64,000 bases of DNA from Fictibacillus arsenicus. GTDB taxonomy: Bacteria > Bacillota > Bacilli > Bacillales > Fictibacillaceae. The stretch is taken from positions 2,728,001 through 2,792,000 of the forward strand of contig NZ_CP016761.1 of NCBI RefSeq assembly GCF_001642935.1, written 5' to 3'. A program made the translations under genes and the position numbers. The notes under the pieces were generated by a model. It saw nothing but the letters and a program-made list of their open reading frames with translations, ran no database searches and was not told the DNA's origin. Below, piece by piece: positions 52,871-63,546 of the stretch (the stretch's first letter is position 1; every line of letters starts with the position of its first letter).

Positions 52871-54628
52871 TTAGATTACATTCTTCCTGCCGTCATAAAT
52901 ATATCCAACTGATGCGTCGATCGTAATTTCCTGGCCATCAGTAAAAATGTCTGTCGCATTTTGAAGCCCGACGATTACAGGTATGCTCATAGATACTCCG
53001 CAAACAGCAGCATGGCTTGTAAGACCGCCTTCTTCTGTTATAACAGCAGCGGCTTTTTCAAATGCAGAGATCATATCACGATCGGTTCCAACCGTAACAA
53101 GTATTGCTCCTTTTGTCATTTTTTCAACAGCCTCTTTTGCTGTTTTCGCTATGACTACTTTACCTGACGCCGATGATTGTCCAATACCTTGCGCTTTAGC
53201 AAGTACATCTCCGATGATATGAACCTTCATCAAGTTTGTTGATCCAGATTCACCAACAGGAACTCCTGCCGTAATGACAACTAAGCTGCCATGCTTAACA
53301 GCGTCTGCTTTAAGTGCAGAATCAATCGCAACCTGGAACATTTCATCTGTCGTTGCTGCTTTCTCACCTAAAACCGGTGTAACACCCCACACTAACGCAA
53401 GCTTGCGGCAAACATCTTCATTGCTTGTTACAGCGATAATTGGTGCTTTTGGACGGTATTTTGATATCATGCGTGCAGTTTGACCTTTTTCTGTAGCAGT
53501 AATAACAGCATCAGCTTCTAAATTCAAAGCAGTAAATGAAACAGATTGTGAGATCGCATCTGTAATCGTTGTTTTGCTTTCCTTGCTCTTTGAAGATAGA
53601 AGGTTCTTATAATTTAATGAACTTTCAGCACGGCTTGCAATCTTATGCATCGTTAATACTGCTTCAACTGGATAGTTACCAGCTGCAGTTTCCCCAGATA
53701 ACATGATTGCATCTGTACCGTCAAAAATAGCGTTGGCTACGTCACTCGCTTCTGCGCGTGTCGGGCGCGGGTTGCGCTGCATAGAATCAAGCATCTGTGT
53801 CGCAGTAATAACCGGCTTTCCAAGTTCATTACACTTTTTTATAAGCATTTTTTGAACAAGCGGCACTTCTTCAGCTGGAATCTCAACACCTAAATCTCCG
53901 CGCGCTACCATCAAACCATCAGAAACAGCAAGAATTTCATCAATGTTTTCGACACCTTCTTGGTTCTCGATCTTAGGGATGATTTGAATATGATTAGCTT
54001 GATGTCTGTCCAAAATTTCACGGATTTCAAGAACATCTGTTGCACGGCGAACAAAAGATGCAGCAATAAAGTCAACACCTTGCTGAATTCCAAACTCAAT
54101 ATCCTTTGCATCTTTGTCTGTTATGCCAGGCAGCTTCACGCTGACATTAGGTACGTTAACACCTTTCTTGTTCTTTAAAGTTCCAGAGTTTAAAATTTTC
54201 GTAGTCAGTTCTTTGCTGCCGATCTCCATAACTTCAAGCTCAATAAGTCCATCATCAAGCAAGATTCTTGATCCTACTTCAACATCTTCAACAAGACCTG
54301 GATAGGTTACTGAAATCTTTTTATCATTTCCGATTACTTCTTCCATGGATATGATAAGTTCATTTCCAGCTACAAGCTCTGCAACTCCGCCTTCAAGTGT
54401 TTGAGTACGAATTTCTGGACCTTTTGTGTCTAAAAGAATAGCAACTGTTTTGCCAAGTTCTTTTGAGGCTTCACGGATATTTTTGATTCTTTGTCCATGC
54501 TCATCAAAATCACCGTGGGAAAAATTAAGACGGGAAACATTCATTCCAGCGTTCATTAAATCTTTTAGTTTATCAATGCTTTCGCTTGCCGGACCTATAG
54601 TACAAACGATTTTTGTTTTGCGCATCAT
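52871..54628 (-). CDS. pyk: Pyruvate kinase
   Basis: A glycolytic enzyme of 585 aa, including the extra C-terminal domain found in Bacillus. The N-terminus [17 protein letters not shown], the active-site region ([16 protein letters not shown]) and the signature [19 protein letters not shown] are present. The last 105 residues resemble a PEP-utiliser mobile domain with [14 protein letters not shown] is 8 nt before the ATG. It follows pfkA by 86 bp, the usual pfkA-pyk pair. Confidence 0.97.
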   Translation of the reverse strand: MMRKTKIVCTIGPASESIDKLKDLMNAGMNVSRLNFSHGDFDEHGQRIKNIREASKELGKTVAILLDTKGPEIRTQTLEGGVAELVAGNELIISMEEVIGNDKKISVTYPGLVEDVEVGSRILLDDGLIELEVMEIGSKELTTKILNSGTLKNKKGVNVPNVSVKLPGITDKDAKDIEFGIQQGVDFIAASFVRRATDVLEIREILDRHQANHIQIIPKIENQEGVENIDEILAVSDGLMVARGDLGVEIPAEEVPLVQKMLIKKCNELGKPVITATQMLDSMQRNPRPTRAEASDVANAIFDGTDAIMLSGETAAGNYPVEAVLTMHKIASRAESSLNYKNLLSSKSKESKTTITDAISQSVSFTALNLEADAVITATEKGQTARMISKYRPKAPIIAVTSNEDVCRKLALVWGVTPVLGEKAATTDEMFQVAIDSALKADAVKHGSLVVITAGVPVGESGSTNLMKVHIIGDVLAKAQGIGQSSASGKVVIAKTAKEAVEKMTKGAILVTVGTDRDMISAFEKAAAVITEEGGLTSHAAVCGVSMSIPVIVGLQNATDIFTDGQEITIDASVGYIYDGRKNVI

Positions 54629-54714
54629 GTAAATGGCCTCCTGATTTTCTTATTCGCAAGAAGGCATCGTACAGACTGAAGATAAACATCAGCTATACGA
54701 TGCTATTTTGCGGG

Positions 54715-55704
<990 letters not shown>

Positions 55705-55751
55705 TTATTAAAATATCATGTTCAAATGTTGAACACAATAGACAACAATAG

Positions 55752-55789
55752 GCAAAAAAATGCACCCTTCCTATAGCGGAAGAGCACAT
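55752..55789 (-). terminator. Terminator after accA
   Basis: TGTGCTCTTCC pairs with GGAAGGGTGCA on the minus strand, with two mismatches, then TTTTTTT. It lies just past the accA stop. Confidence 0.75.
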
Positions 55790-55792
55790 TCC

Positions 55793-56770
55793 TTATTTAA
55801 CAACAATGGAATCGTTTACAAACCCAAATTGTCCGATATTTTTATATTTTTCATAACGCTGCTCAATTAATTCATCTTGAGACATTGAAAGTAAATTGTT
55901 CAATGAAGACTCTAAGACACTGTCAATTTCTTCTGCTTGACGTTTTGGATCTTTATGAGCTCCGCCTTTTACTTCTTCAATAATTTCATCAATAATTCCT
56001 AGCTCTTTTAAATCAGGAGCAGTTATTCTCATAGATTCAGCTGCTTTTTTGGCTAGTGAAGCATCTTTCCAGAGTATTGCAGCTGCCCCTTCTGGTGAGA
56101 TAACAGAATACGTAGAGTTCTCAAGCATGTGAACATAGTTACCCACACCAAGAGCTAATGCACCCCCGCTCCCGCCTTCTCCAATCACAATACAAATAAC
56201 AGGAACTGTTAATCCTGCCATTTCTACCAGATTGCGGGCGATCGCTTCACTCTGTCCTCGTTCTTCAGCCGCCTTACCAGGGTATGCACCCTTCGTATCG
56301 ATAAAACAAATGATCGGCCGATTAAACTTCTCAGCCTGTTTCATCAATCTTAAAGCTTTTCGATAACCTTCTGGATGAGGCATACCAAAGTTTCTGCGCA
56401 GATTTTCTTTTGTATCTTTTCCTCTCTGGTGCCCGATCACAGTAACTGGAAGACCTTTATAAAAAGCTACTCCTCCAACGATTGCTTCATCATCACCAAA
56501 TAGACGGTCTCCATGAAGTTCAATAAAGTCCGTGAATAAATAGCTGATATAATCAAGGGTAGTAGGGCGTTCAGCATGTCTGGCAATTTGTACACGATCC
56601 CATGGTTTCATCTCGGAATATGTGCTGTTTTCCAATCTAGAAAGCTTTTCCTCAAGTCTTTGAATTTCATCTGTAAGATCAATATCTTTCTCTTCCATAA
56701 AAGACTTTAATTCTGCTATTTTCTTTTCGAGTTCGTGTATCGGTCTTTCAAAATCTAGCTCTGCCGCCAT
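55793..56770 (-). CDS. accA: Acetyl-CoA carboxylase carboxyltransferase subunit alpha
   Basis: The alpha half of the carboxyltransferase that makes malonyl-CoA, 325 aa. A helical N-terminus ([20 protein letters not shown]) leads into the crotonase-like core with [19 protein letters not shown] and [24 protein letters not shown] lies inside the accD end, and only 2 nt separate the genes, so translation is coupled. The terminator follows. Confidence 0.97.
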   Translation of the reverse strand: MAAELDFERPIHELEKKIAELKSFMEEKDIDLTDEIQRLEEKLSRLENSTYSEMKPWDRVQIARHAERPTTLDYISYLFTDFIELHGDRLFGDDEAIVGGVAFYKGLPVTVIGHQRGKDTKENLRRNFGMPHPEGYRKALRLMKQAEKFNRPIICFIDTKGAYPGKAAEERGQSEAIARNLVEMAGLTVPVICIVIGEGGSGGALALGVGNYVHMLENSTYSVISPEGAAAILWKDASLAKKAAESMRITAPDLKELGIIDEIIEEVKGGAHKDPKRQAEEIDSVLESSLNNLLSMSQDELIEQRYEKYKNIGQFGFVNDSIVVK

Positions 56771-56772
56771 GC

Positions 56773-57627
56773 TTAACCCCTCCCTTCTGAGTGAATCTTT
56801 AATAATGTACCCAGCGTTTTCTTCATATCGCTGCGGTGAATTACACCATCCAGCTGACCATGCTTCAATAAGAATTCTGCTGTCTGAAAATCATCCGGCA
56901 GTTCCTGTCTAATTGTCTGTTCAATGATTCTTCTGCCTGCAAACCCTATGAGTGCTTTTGGTTCGGCAAAGTTATAATCTCCTACTGATGCGAAGCTCGC
57001 TGAAACACCGCCAGTAGTCGGATGAGTCATAACGGAAATAAACAAAAGTCCCTTGTCACTGAGTTTCTTCAAAGCCACGCTTGTCTTCGCCATCTGCATA
57101 AGACTAAGAACGCCTTCTTGCATACGAGCGCCGCCTGAAGCAGTGAAGATGATAAAAGGATTTTCATTTTCGATGGCTTTCTCGATAGCACGTGTAATCT
57201 TCTCACCTACTACAGAACCCATGCTTCCCATTCTAAAACGGGAATCCATCACAGCCAGCGATACGTCCATACCACTTATTTGTCCTTCTCCTGTTACAAC
57301 TGCTTCATTGATTTTTGTTTTTTTTCGGTCACTCTCAAGTTTTTCAAGATAATCAGGAAACCCCAATGGATTCTTTGAAATCATATTTGCGTCATATTCA
57401 GTAAAAGTACCCTCATCTATCAGACTCGCTATTCTTTCCTGAGAAGACATCGAATAATGGTACTGACAGCCTTGGCATACAAGCAGGTTTTTCTTTAATT
57501 CTTTCGTGACCATAATGTGCTTGCATTCCGGACATTTACTCATAATCCCTTCTGGTACATCCTGTTTTACTTTACCAGTAGGAATTGTGGCATATTTTTT
57601 CTTTTTTACGAACAATCCTTTAATCAT
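56773..57627 (-). CDS. accD: Acetyl-CoA carboxylase carboxyltransferase subunit beta
   Basis: The beta half of the carboxyltransferase, 284 aa. The N-terminal zinc ribbon [16 protein letters not shown] with C-Q-G-C is at about residues 32-54; the core carries [12 protein letters not shown] and [14 protein letters not shown]. It is preceded by a GntR-family gene 16 nt upstream and followed by accA, so the carboxyltransferase genes lie in a maeB-gntR-accD-accA unit. Confidence 0.97.
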   Translation of the reverse strand: MIKGLFVKKKKYATIPTGKVKQDVPEGIMSKCPECKHIMVTKELKKNLLVCQGCQYHYSMSSQERIASLIDEGTFTEYDANMISKNPLGFPDYLEKLESDRKKTKINEAVVTGEGQISGMDVSLAVMDSRFRMGSMGSVVGEKITRAIEKAIENENPFIIFTASGGARMQEGVLSLMQMAKTSVALKKLSDKGLLFISVMTHPTTGGVSASFASVGDYNFAEPKALIGFAGRRIIEQTIRQELPDDFQTAEFLLKHGQLDGVIHRSDMKKTLGTLLKIHSEGRG

Positions 57628-57643
57628 GAATGAATAACACCAC

Positions 57644-58291
57644 CTATTCGATTGCGTTTAGGGCATCGTTTTGTTTTGATAACAGATCCGTTAACTTTTG
57701 TGCATTCTTACCTGCAAGAAGAGAAAGAACTTCCTTGCAAAATTCTGGAGACCAATTTGAATCTGTTCCTTTTAATGATGACCCATAACCCGTAAGTTCC
57801 ACATATAAACGATAAAGAAGATGATTACCGCATGACTGAATTACATTTTTTTCGAATGCTTTACAGAGATTATTGATTTCTTGAGCGCTTTGTTCCATCT
57901 TCTGTATTAACTTCTCTAGTTTACTTATATCTAAAGAAGTGATTCTCATTGTTGCAAGTTCTATGCAGTCTTTAATGACTATATTTCGTGTTTCTTGCAG
58001 ATCGTGCCTGGCCTTTTCATCGTTAAGAATAAATGATGCGAGTACTTCTACCAGTCTGTGTCCTGTTGCCTCGCGAATAAAAGTACCCTCGCCTCTTCTC
58101 GTTTCGATCAAGCCAAGCAGCTCAAGAGCTCTTAAAGCTTCACGGACAGAAGATCTTCCTGCATTTAAGCGGTCACTGAGCTCTCTTTCTGAAGGGAGCT
58201 TGTCACCTGCTTTAAGACGGTCTTCCACAATAATGGCTTGAATTTTCTTTAAAATTTCAATATATACTTTTTCGGTAGGCTGGACAGACAT
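57644..58291 (-). CDS. GntR/FadR-family transcriptional regulator
   Basis: A 215-aa regulator. N-terminal GntR winged helix (about 8-75: [40 protein letters not shown]) and a helical FadR/FCD-type C-terminal domain (about 85-210). The start [14 protein letters not shown] has GGAGAGAGGA upstream and begins 21 nt after the malic-enzyme stop; a longer frame overlaps that gene. A perfect GTGGTC-A-GACCAC palindrome at the promoter of this same cluster is a likely binding site. The effector is unknown; an organic acid fits the context. Confidence 0.88.
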   Translation of the reverse strand: MSVQPTEKVYIEILKKIQAIIVEDRLKAGDKLPSERELSDRLNAGRSSVREALRALELLGLIETRRGEGTFIREATGHRLVEVLASFILNDEKARHDLQETRNIVIKDCIELATMRITSLDISKLEKLIQKMEQSAQEINNLCKAFEKNVIQSCGNHLLYRLYVELTGYGSSLKGTDSNWSPEFCKEVLSLLAGKNAQKLTDLLSKQNDALNAIE

Positions 58292-58311
58292 TCCTCTCTC
58301 CTTTACCGGTT

Positions 58312-59553
58312 TCATTCATCTTTTCCGATGATGGCAAGTCTCTTTGTCTTTTCAGCGATGTCTGCTGGATTCACACGAATTCTTGCTACACCTGTTTCCA
58401 TAGCTGCTGTTGCTACAGCTGCTGCTACCGCAGGAGCTACTCTTGGATCAAACGGAGCAGGAATAACATATTCTGCGCTTAATTCTATCGGATTAACAAG
58501 ACTTGCAATAGCATGAACCGCTGCAATTTTCATTTCTTCGTTTATATGAGTTGCTCGTACATCTAAAGCTCCACGGAAAATTCCCGGGAAAGCTAATACA
58601 TTGTTAACTTGGTTAGGGAAATCGGATCGGCCGGTCCCAATAACCATTGCACCTGCTTCACGTGCTTCGTGAGGCATAATTTCCGGGTTAGGATTAGCCA
58701 TTGCAAAAATGATTGGCTCTGGATTCATAGATTCCACCATAGATTTAGTCAGTGCACCTTCAACAGACACGCCTACAAAAACATCTGTACCACTAATCAC
58801 ATCAGCAAGAGTACCTTCTTGTTTTGTTCGATTAGTAAATGATGCAACTTCTGTTTTAACAGAATTCATACCAAATGGGCGCCCTTCATAAATAGCGCCT
58901 TTCGTATCACACATAATGATGTCTTTAACACCAAAGCGGTCTAATAATTTAATAATCGCAATACCAGCTGCACCTGCACCGTTTACGACTACTTTGATTT
59001 TAGACATTTCACGGCCGGTTAATTTCAGTGCGTTAACGAGACCTGCCAAGGTAACAATAGCGGTTCCGTGCTGATCATCGTGAAAGATAGGGATATTTGT
59101 TTCTTTTTTCAATCGTTCTTCAACTACAAAACAATTAGGTGCTGCAATATCTTCTAAATTCACACCGCCAAAAGTAGGCTCCAGCAGCTTAACCGTTTCA
59201 ACAATCTTATCCACGTCCGTTGTGCTTAAACAGATTGGAAAAGCATCAACGCCTGCGAAACTTTTAAACAATACTGCTTTTCCTTCCATAACAGGGAGAG
59301 CTGCTTCAGGACCAATATTGCCTAAACCTAATACAGCTGTTCCGTCTGAGACAACAGCTACAGTATTCCCTTTCATCGTATAATCATAGACTTTTGATTT
59401 GTCATCATAAATATCCTTACAAGGTTCTGCAACACCAGGAGAATAGGCAAGGCTTAAATCCTTTGCATTACGTACTGGCACCTTTGATTTTGATTCCAGT
59501 TTTCCTTGATGTGTTCTGTGCATGTGTAGAGCTTCTTCTCGTAAAGTAGACAT
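58312..59553 (-). CDS. maeB: NADP-dependent malic enzyme (YtsJ/MaeB type)
   Basis: A 413-aa short malic enzyme converting malate to pyruvate with CO2 and NAD(P)H. Active-site stretch VSDGTAVLGLGNIGP, EDIAAPNCF, and the Rossmann motif VVVNGAGAAGIAIIKLL are intact. Its place next to dnaE equals B. subtilis ytsJ. AGGAGATG precedes the ATG. A consensus promoter with a GntR-type operator just downstream lies in its 5' region, and it is followed at once by a GntR gene. Confidence 0.95.
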   Translation of the reverse strand: MSTLREEALHMHRTHQGKLESKSKVPVRNAKDLSLAYSPGVAEPCKDIYDDKSKVYDYTMKGNTVAVVSDGTAVLGLGNIGPEAALPVMEGKAVLFKSFAGVDAFPICLSTTDVDKIVETVKLLEPTFGGVNLEDIAAPNCFVVEERLKKETNIPIFHDDQHGTAIVTLAGLVNALKLTGREMSKIKVVVNGAGAAGIAIIKLLDRFGVKDIIMCDTKGAIYEGRPFGMNSVKTEVASFTNRTKQEGTLADVISGTDVFVGVSVEGALTKSMVESMNPEPIIFAMANPNPEIMPHEAREAGAMVIGTGRSDFPNQVNNVLAFPGIFRGALDVRATHINEEMKIAAVHAIASLVNPIELSAEYVIPAPFDPRVAPAVAAAVATAAMETGVARIRVNPADIAEKTKRLAIIGKDE

Positions 59554-59586
59554 CGTTTCATCTCCTAATGTTTTTATATTTAAGGT

Positions 59587-59662
59587 TGATGAGTCAAATT
59601 AGGAGGTGGTCAGACCACTGTTATTGACTCATCCATTATATCAAATGTTAACAAGCTGTAAA
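59587..59662 (-). promoter_or_regulatory. maeB promoter with nested palindromic operator
   Basis: On the minus strand TTTACA and TATAAT are separated by 17 bp (59662-59634). About 10-20 nt beyond the likely start lies GTGGTCTGACCAC, a 13-bp perfect palindrome of the TGGTC-n-GACCA type used by FadR-subfamily GntR proteins. It is enclosed by the longer inverted repeat GATGAGTCAA/TTGACTCATC. The whole could act as operator DNA or as an RNA stem. Confidence 0.8.
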
Positions 59663-59667
59663 GTTTT

Positions 59668-62600
59668 TTAATTTCTTTTAAATGCTATGTTACCTTCGCC
59701 TGCAACGGATTTAAGCTCCAAGAGCAAATCCTCTGTAGCATCAATCTTTTGTGAGATCTGAACTTTTTGTTTTGTTTCTTCATAGATCAAAACAACGGGA
59801 ATGTTTCCTATTGATTGATCCAATATTTGCTTGATCGCGTTCAAATATTCTGGTGAATGATGCTGTTTATCGATTTTGATAAACAAAGCAGCTTGCTCTT
59901 TTACTTTCAGTTCATGCAGCGGCTTGCATTTACTTATCAATACTTGCAATGCATCATTTCGCTGTTCAACACTTCCTTCCAAAAACAGTTGCTCTCCTTT
60001 TTGCAGAAGCCCATGATATGACTCGTACACTTTTGGGAAAACGACAGCCTCAATCTCACCGCTTTCATCACTTATTGAAAGAAAGGCCATTAGTTCTCCT
60101 TTTTTTGTTTTTATAACGCGGACTTTATCTATTAAAACACCAAGTCGTACAGAAGGGTTTTTTCCCTCAATACTAGCTATGTCAGTTGCTGTCCAGCTTT
60201 TAAGCACAGTGCGGAATCTTTCTAAAGGGTGTGATGAGAAGAAAAAACCTAATGATTCTTTCTCGAATTTCAGTTTCTCACTATCCTGAAAAGGCTGAAC
60301 ATGGACATAAGAAGGTTTAGGGAGATTAATATCATCATCAAACAGGTACATCTGATTTTTTCTCGATATTTCCTGAAATTCTTCTCCATATTCAATTGCT
60401 GTTTCGAGAGAAGCTAGCAATACAGCTCTATCTTCTCCTAAATCATCCATCGCTCCTGCAAAAATCAAAGACTCCAGTGTTCTTTTGTTCACAATTTTTT
60501 GGGGACACCGAGCGCATATATCAAATAGGTCTTGAAATGGCTCTTTTTTATTTTCCTGCATCAAGGTATGAATGGCATTTATTCCTACGTTTTTTATGGC
60601 CAAAAGACCAAAGCGGATTCCTGATTCTTCTGGTGTAAAAATTGCTGTACTCTTTTTAATAGAGGGAGGGAAAATCGGAACTCCCTTTTGCATCGATTCC
60701 TTAATATACTGATTTACTTTATCATGATTGCCAATAACGCTAGAAAGTAATGCTGCCATAAAATGAATCGGGTAATTTGCCTTTAAAAAGGCGAGCTGAT
60801 AAGCGATAACACTGTAAGCTACTGCATGGCTTCTTGGAAAACCATAATCAGCAAACCGTACAATCAGATCATATAAAGCATCTGCAGACTTTTCATCATA
60901 TCCCTGTTTTAAACAGCCTGCAACAAAATGTTCGCGTTCTTTCATTAAAATTTCACGCTTTTTCTTTCCTACTGCTCTTCTTAGCAGATCTGCTTCACCT
61001 AGTGTAAAGCCAGCTGCTTTTGTTGCGATCTGCATGATCTGTTCCTGGTATACGATAACTCCGTACGTGTTCTTTAAAATAGGTTCCAGATCAGGATGCA
61101 TGTACTCCACTGTTTTCAGTCCGTTTTTGCCAGCGATATAATCTGGTATGTTCTTCATAGGTCCTGGTCTGTATAAGGCATTGACAGCAACAATGTCTTC
61201 AAATTCAGTCGGCTTAAGCTGCTGCAGAACTTTTCGCATGCCATCCGATTCTAATTGAAAAACTCCTGTCGTGTCTCCTTGTGAAAGAAGTTCAAAAGTT
61301 TTTGGATCAGTAAACGATATTTCATTCAGATTGATCTTGATTTGTTCATTTTTTTCTATAGAATGCAAAATATTTTCGATTAATGAAAGATTGCGCAGAC
61401 CGAGAAAATCCATTTTCAATAGCCCGGCAGCTTCAAGCCACTCCATACTGTACTGAGTTAACGCAATTCCATCATGTCCTGTTTGCAAGGGAACCGTCTG
61501 CACAAGAGGGTTTCGGGAGAGTACCACCCCTGCAGCATGGGTTGAGGCATGCCTCGGAAGACTCTCAAGTTTCATCGCAATTTCAATAAGCTTTTTAACA
61601 CTTGGATCTGATTGAAACGCCTGCTGTAAACCATGTGATTCTTGTAATGCATTTTCTAAAGAGATTCCTGGTCTAGAAGGAATATTTTTCGCAGTTTGAT
61701 CAATCAGGCCCGGAGGCAAGTCCATTACTCTGCCTGCGTCTCTAACAGCAGCTCTTGCAGCAAGCGTACCGAAAGTAATAATTTGAGCTACATAATCTGT
61801 ACCGTACTTTTCCGCAACATACTTCAAAACTTCATCGCGGCGATTATCCGGGAAATCTATGTCAATATCAGGCATCGTAATCCGTTCAGGATTAAGAAAC
61901 CGTTCAAAAATGAGACTATGATGAATCGGATCCACATTGGTGATCTCAAGCACATATGCAACTAAAGATCCCGCAGCCGAACCTCTTCCAGGTCCGGTTA
62001 TCATCTTTACATCATGTGCATACTTCATAAAATCCCATACGATCAGGAAATAATCTTCAAAATTCATGTTCTTAATAGTATTAAGCTCATATTGGAGACG
62101 GTTTTCGATTTCAGGAGTCACCGTATCAAATCTATTCTTTACACCTTTTAAGCATAACTCTGTCAAATATTCAAAACTGTCTCTATCACCCGGAACAGGA
62201 TATTTCGGAAGTGCAATCTCTCCTAAAGTGAGCTCAAGGCTGCACATGTCCGCTAGTCTTTGAGTTTCTTCTAATACTTCAGATGAATGGGAGAATAACC
62301 TTTCCATTTCACTGTGAGATTTAAAATAAAATTCTCCTGTAGGCAGTTTATACCTGTCAGGATTATTTATCTTCTCTCCATTTTTGATGCAAACTAGAAC
62401 ATCATGAGCCTTTGCATCCTCTGCATGTAAATAATAGGTTTCATGCGCACAAAGGAGCGGAAGATTAAATTCTCTTGCAATGGACTGAAGTTGAAGGTTT
62501 AATGTTTTCTCAAAGCCTGTACCATGATCCTCCAGACCAATGTAGAAACGTTCCGGAAAAACATCTTGATAAAAACGAATACATCTTTCCAGCAAATTCG

Positions 62601-63051
62601 CTTTACTTCTTTCAGCGGAAAGATACTGTTGAATCTCCCCTTCTGGACCTGAAGATAAAGCAATCAGACCTTTAGAATGTATGGAAAGTTCTTCATGTGT
62701 TACAGGTGTGATATCTCCACCCTGCTTTGTTTGCATTAGTGTCGATAGCCTTAGCAGATTCTGATATCCTTCATTGTTTTGTGCATATAAAAGGATTTTA
62801 CTCCATTGTTCTGTATGTGAATCACTTTCTGAATCTGATTTTCTAATTTCCGCCTCTAAACCTAAAATTGGTTTTATACCCGCTTTTTTGCACGCCGTAT
62901 AAAATTTTAATGCTCCATACATATTGGCTTTATCTGTTAATGCCAATGCAGAAAAACCTGATTCAGCTGCTCGTTCTACAAGTGCGTCTATGCGGCAAGA
63001 ACTTTCGAGAAGAGAATACTCGCTATGTATATGCAGAGGAACAAATCCCAT
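59668..63051 (-). CDS. dnaE: DNA polymerase III subunit alpha DnaE
   Basis: The error-prone/lagging-strand replicative polymerase of Firmicutes, 1127 aa. N-terminal PHP domain (PLHIHSEYSLLESSCRIDAL, ALTDKANMYG) about 1-210, C-family palm with PDIDIDFPDNRRDEVLKY at about 385, helix-hairpin-helix region about 800-860 and an OB fold at the end (RLGVLIDKVRVIKTKKG). AAAGGAAGTGAAGG precedes the ATG. It is divergent from ytrH, with maeB behind it. Confidence 0.96.
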   Translation of the reverse strand: MGFVPLHIHSEYSLLESSCRIDALVERAAESGFSALALTDKANMYGALKFYTACKKAGIKPILGLEAEIRKSDSESDSHTEQWSKILLYAQNNEGYQNLLRLSTLMQTKQGGDITPVTHEELSIHSKGLIALSSGPEGEIQQYLSAERSKANLLERCIRFYQDVFPERFYIGLEDHGTGFEKTLNLQLQSIAREFNLPLLCAHETYYLHAEDAKAHDVLVCIKNGEKINNPDRYKLPTGEFYFKSHSEMERLFSHSSEVLEETQRLADMCSLELTLGEIALPKYPVPGDRDSFEYLTELCLKGVKNRFDTVTPEIENRLQYELNTIKNMNFEDYFLIVWDFMKYAHDVKMITGPGRGSAAGSLVAYVLEITNVDPIHHSLIFERFLNPERITMPDIDIDFPDNRRDEVLKYVAEKYGTDYVAQIITFGTLAARAAVRDAGRVMDLPPGLIDQTAKNIPSRPGISLENALQESHGLQQAFQSDPSVKKLIEIAMKLESLPRHASTHAAGVVLSRNPLVQTVPLQTGHDGIALTQYSMEWLEAAGLLKMDFLGLRNLSLIENILHSIEKNEQIKINLNEISFTDPKTFELLSQGDTTGVFQLESDGMRKVLQQLKPTEFEDIVAVNALYRPGPMKNIPDYIAGKNGLKTVEYMHPDLEPILKNTYGVIVYQEQIMQIATKAAGFTLGEADLLRRAVGKKKREILMKEREHFVAGCLKQGYDEKSADALYDLIVRFADYGFPRSHAVAYSVIAYQLAFLKANYPIHFMAALLSSVIGNHDKVNQYIKESMQKGVPIFPPSIKKSTAIFTPEESGIRFGLLAIKNVGINAIHTLMQENKKEPFQDLFDICARCPQKIVNKRTLESLIFAGAMDDLGEDRAVLLASLETAIEYGEEFQEISRKNQMYLFDDDINLPKPSYVHVQPFQDSEKLKFEKESLGFFFSSHPLERFRTVLKSWTATDIASIEGKNPSVRLGVLIDKVRVIKTKKGELMAFLSISDESGEIEAVVFPKVYESYHGLLQKGEQLFLEGSVEQRNDALQVLISKCKPLHELKVKEQAALFIKIDKQHHSPEYLNAIKQILDQSIGNIPVVLIYEETKQKVQISQKIDATEDLLLELKSVAGEGNIAFKRN

Positions 63052-63163
63052 ACCTTCACTTCCTTTTTTGCACCTATTTCCAACTCCATTATAGTATAGA
63101 AGTCAGAGTGTGTTAATGAAACAAGCTATGCGATTTCCGTTAAACTCTTTATCTGTAAAACGA

Positions 63164-63192
63164 GCATACTCTTCTTTTATTATCCATACATT
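63164..63192 (+). promoter_or_regulatory. Possible sigma-E promoter of ytrHI
   Basis: GCATACT and CATACATT are 14 bp apart; the second fits the sigma-E -10 form CATACANT and the first is one mismatch from a sigma-E -35. The start would fall almost at the ribosome binding site GAGGAGGG, giving a very short leader. ytrH and ytrI are sigma-E genes in B. subtilis. Confidence 0.55.
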
Positions 63193-63213
63193 GGATAATA
63201 GAGGAGGGTTCTC

Positions 63214-63546
63214 ATGGTACGCGATTTTTTTGCAAATATAATTCTTGATTTTGCTATTGCATTTGGTGTGCTTCTAGGAGGAGCGCTTATAGGCGGACTC
63301 GCAGCATTTCTTGTTGGAAAAGCCCCTATTCTCGAAATGATGGAACTGGCTAAAAAACTAAAAATCTGGGCAATCGTTGCAGCAATCGGAGGCACATTTG
63401 ATACCATATCAAACTTTGAAAGAAGCTTTGAAAATGGAGCAACTTTTGAGATTTTTAAGCAGCTCACCTATATCTTTGTTGCAATAGCAGGTGCTAATAC
63501 GGCAATTATATTAATTCAATGGCTAAGCCAGGAACAAATAGACTAA
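63214..63546 (+). CDS. ytrH: Sporulation membrane protein YtrH
   Basis: A 110-aa membrane protein with three hydrophobic segments (about 7-33, 50-65, 85-103) and the YtrH piece IGGTFDTISNFERSFENG. It is needed for proper spore formation in B. subtilis. GAGGAGGG precedes the ATG. Its TAA shares a base with the next ATG (TAATG), so ytrI is translationally coupled. Confidence 0.92.
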   Translation: MVRDFFANIILDFAIAFGVLLGGALIGGLAAFLVGKAPILEMMELAKKLKIWAIVAAIGGTFDTISNFERSFENGATFEIFKQLTYIFVAIAGANTAIILIQWLSQEQID

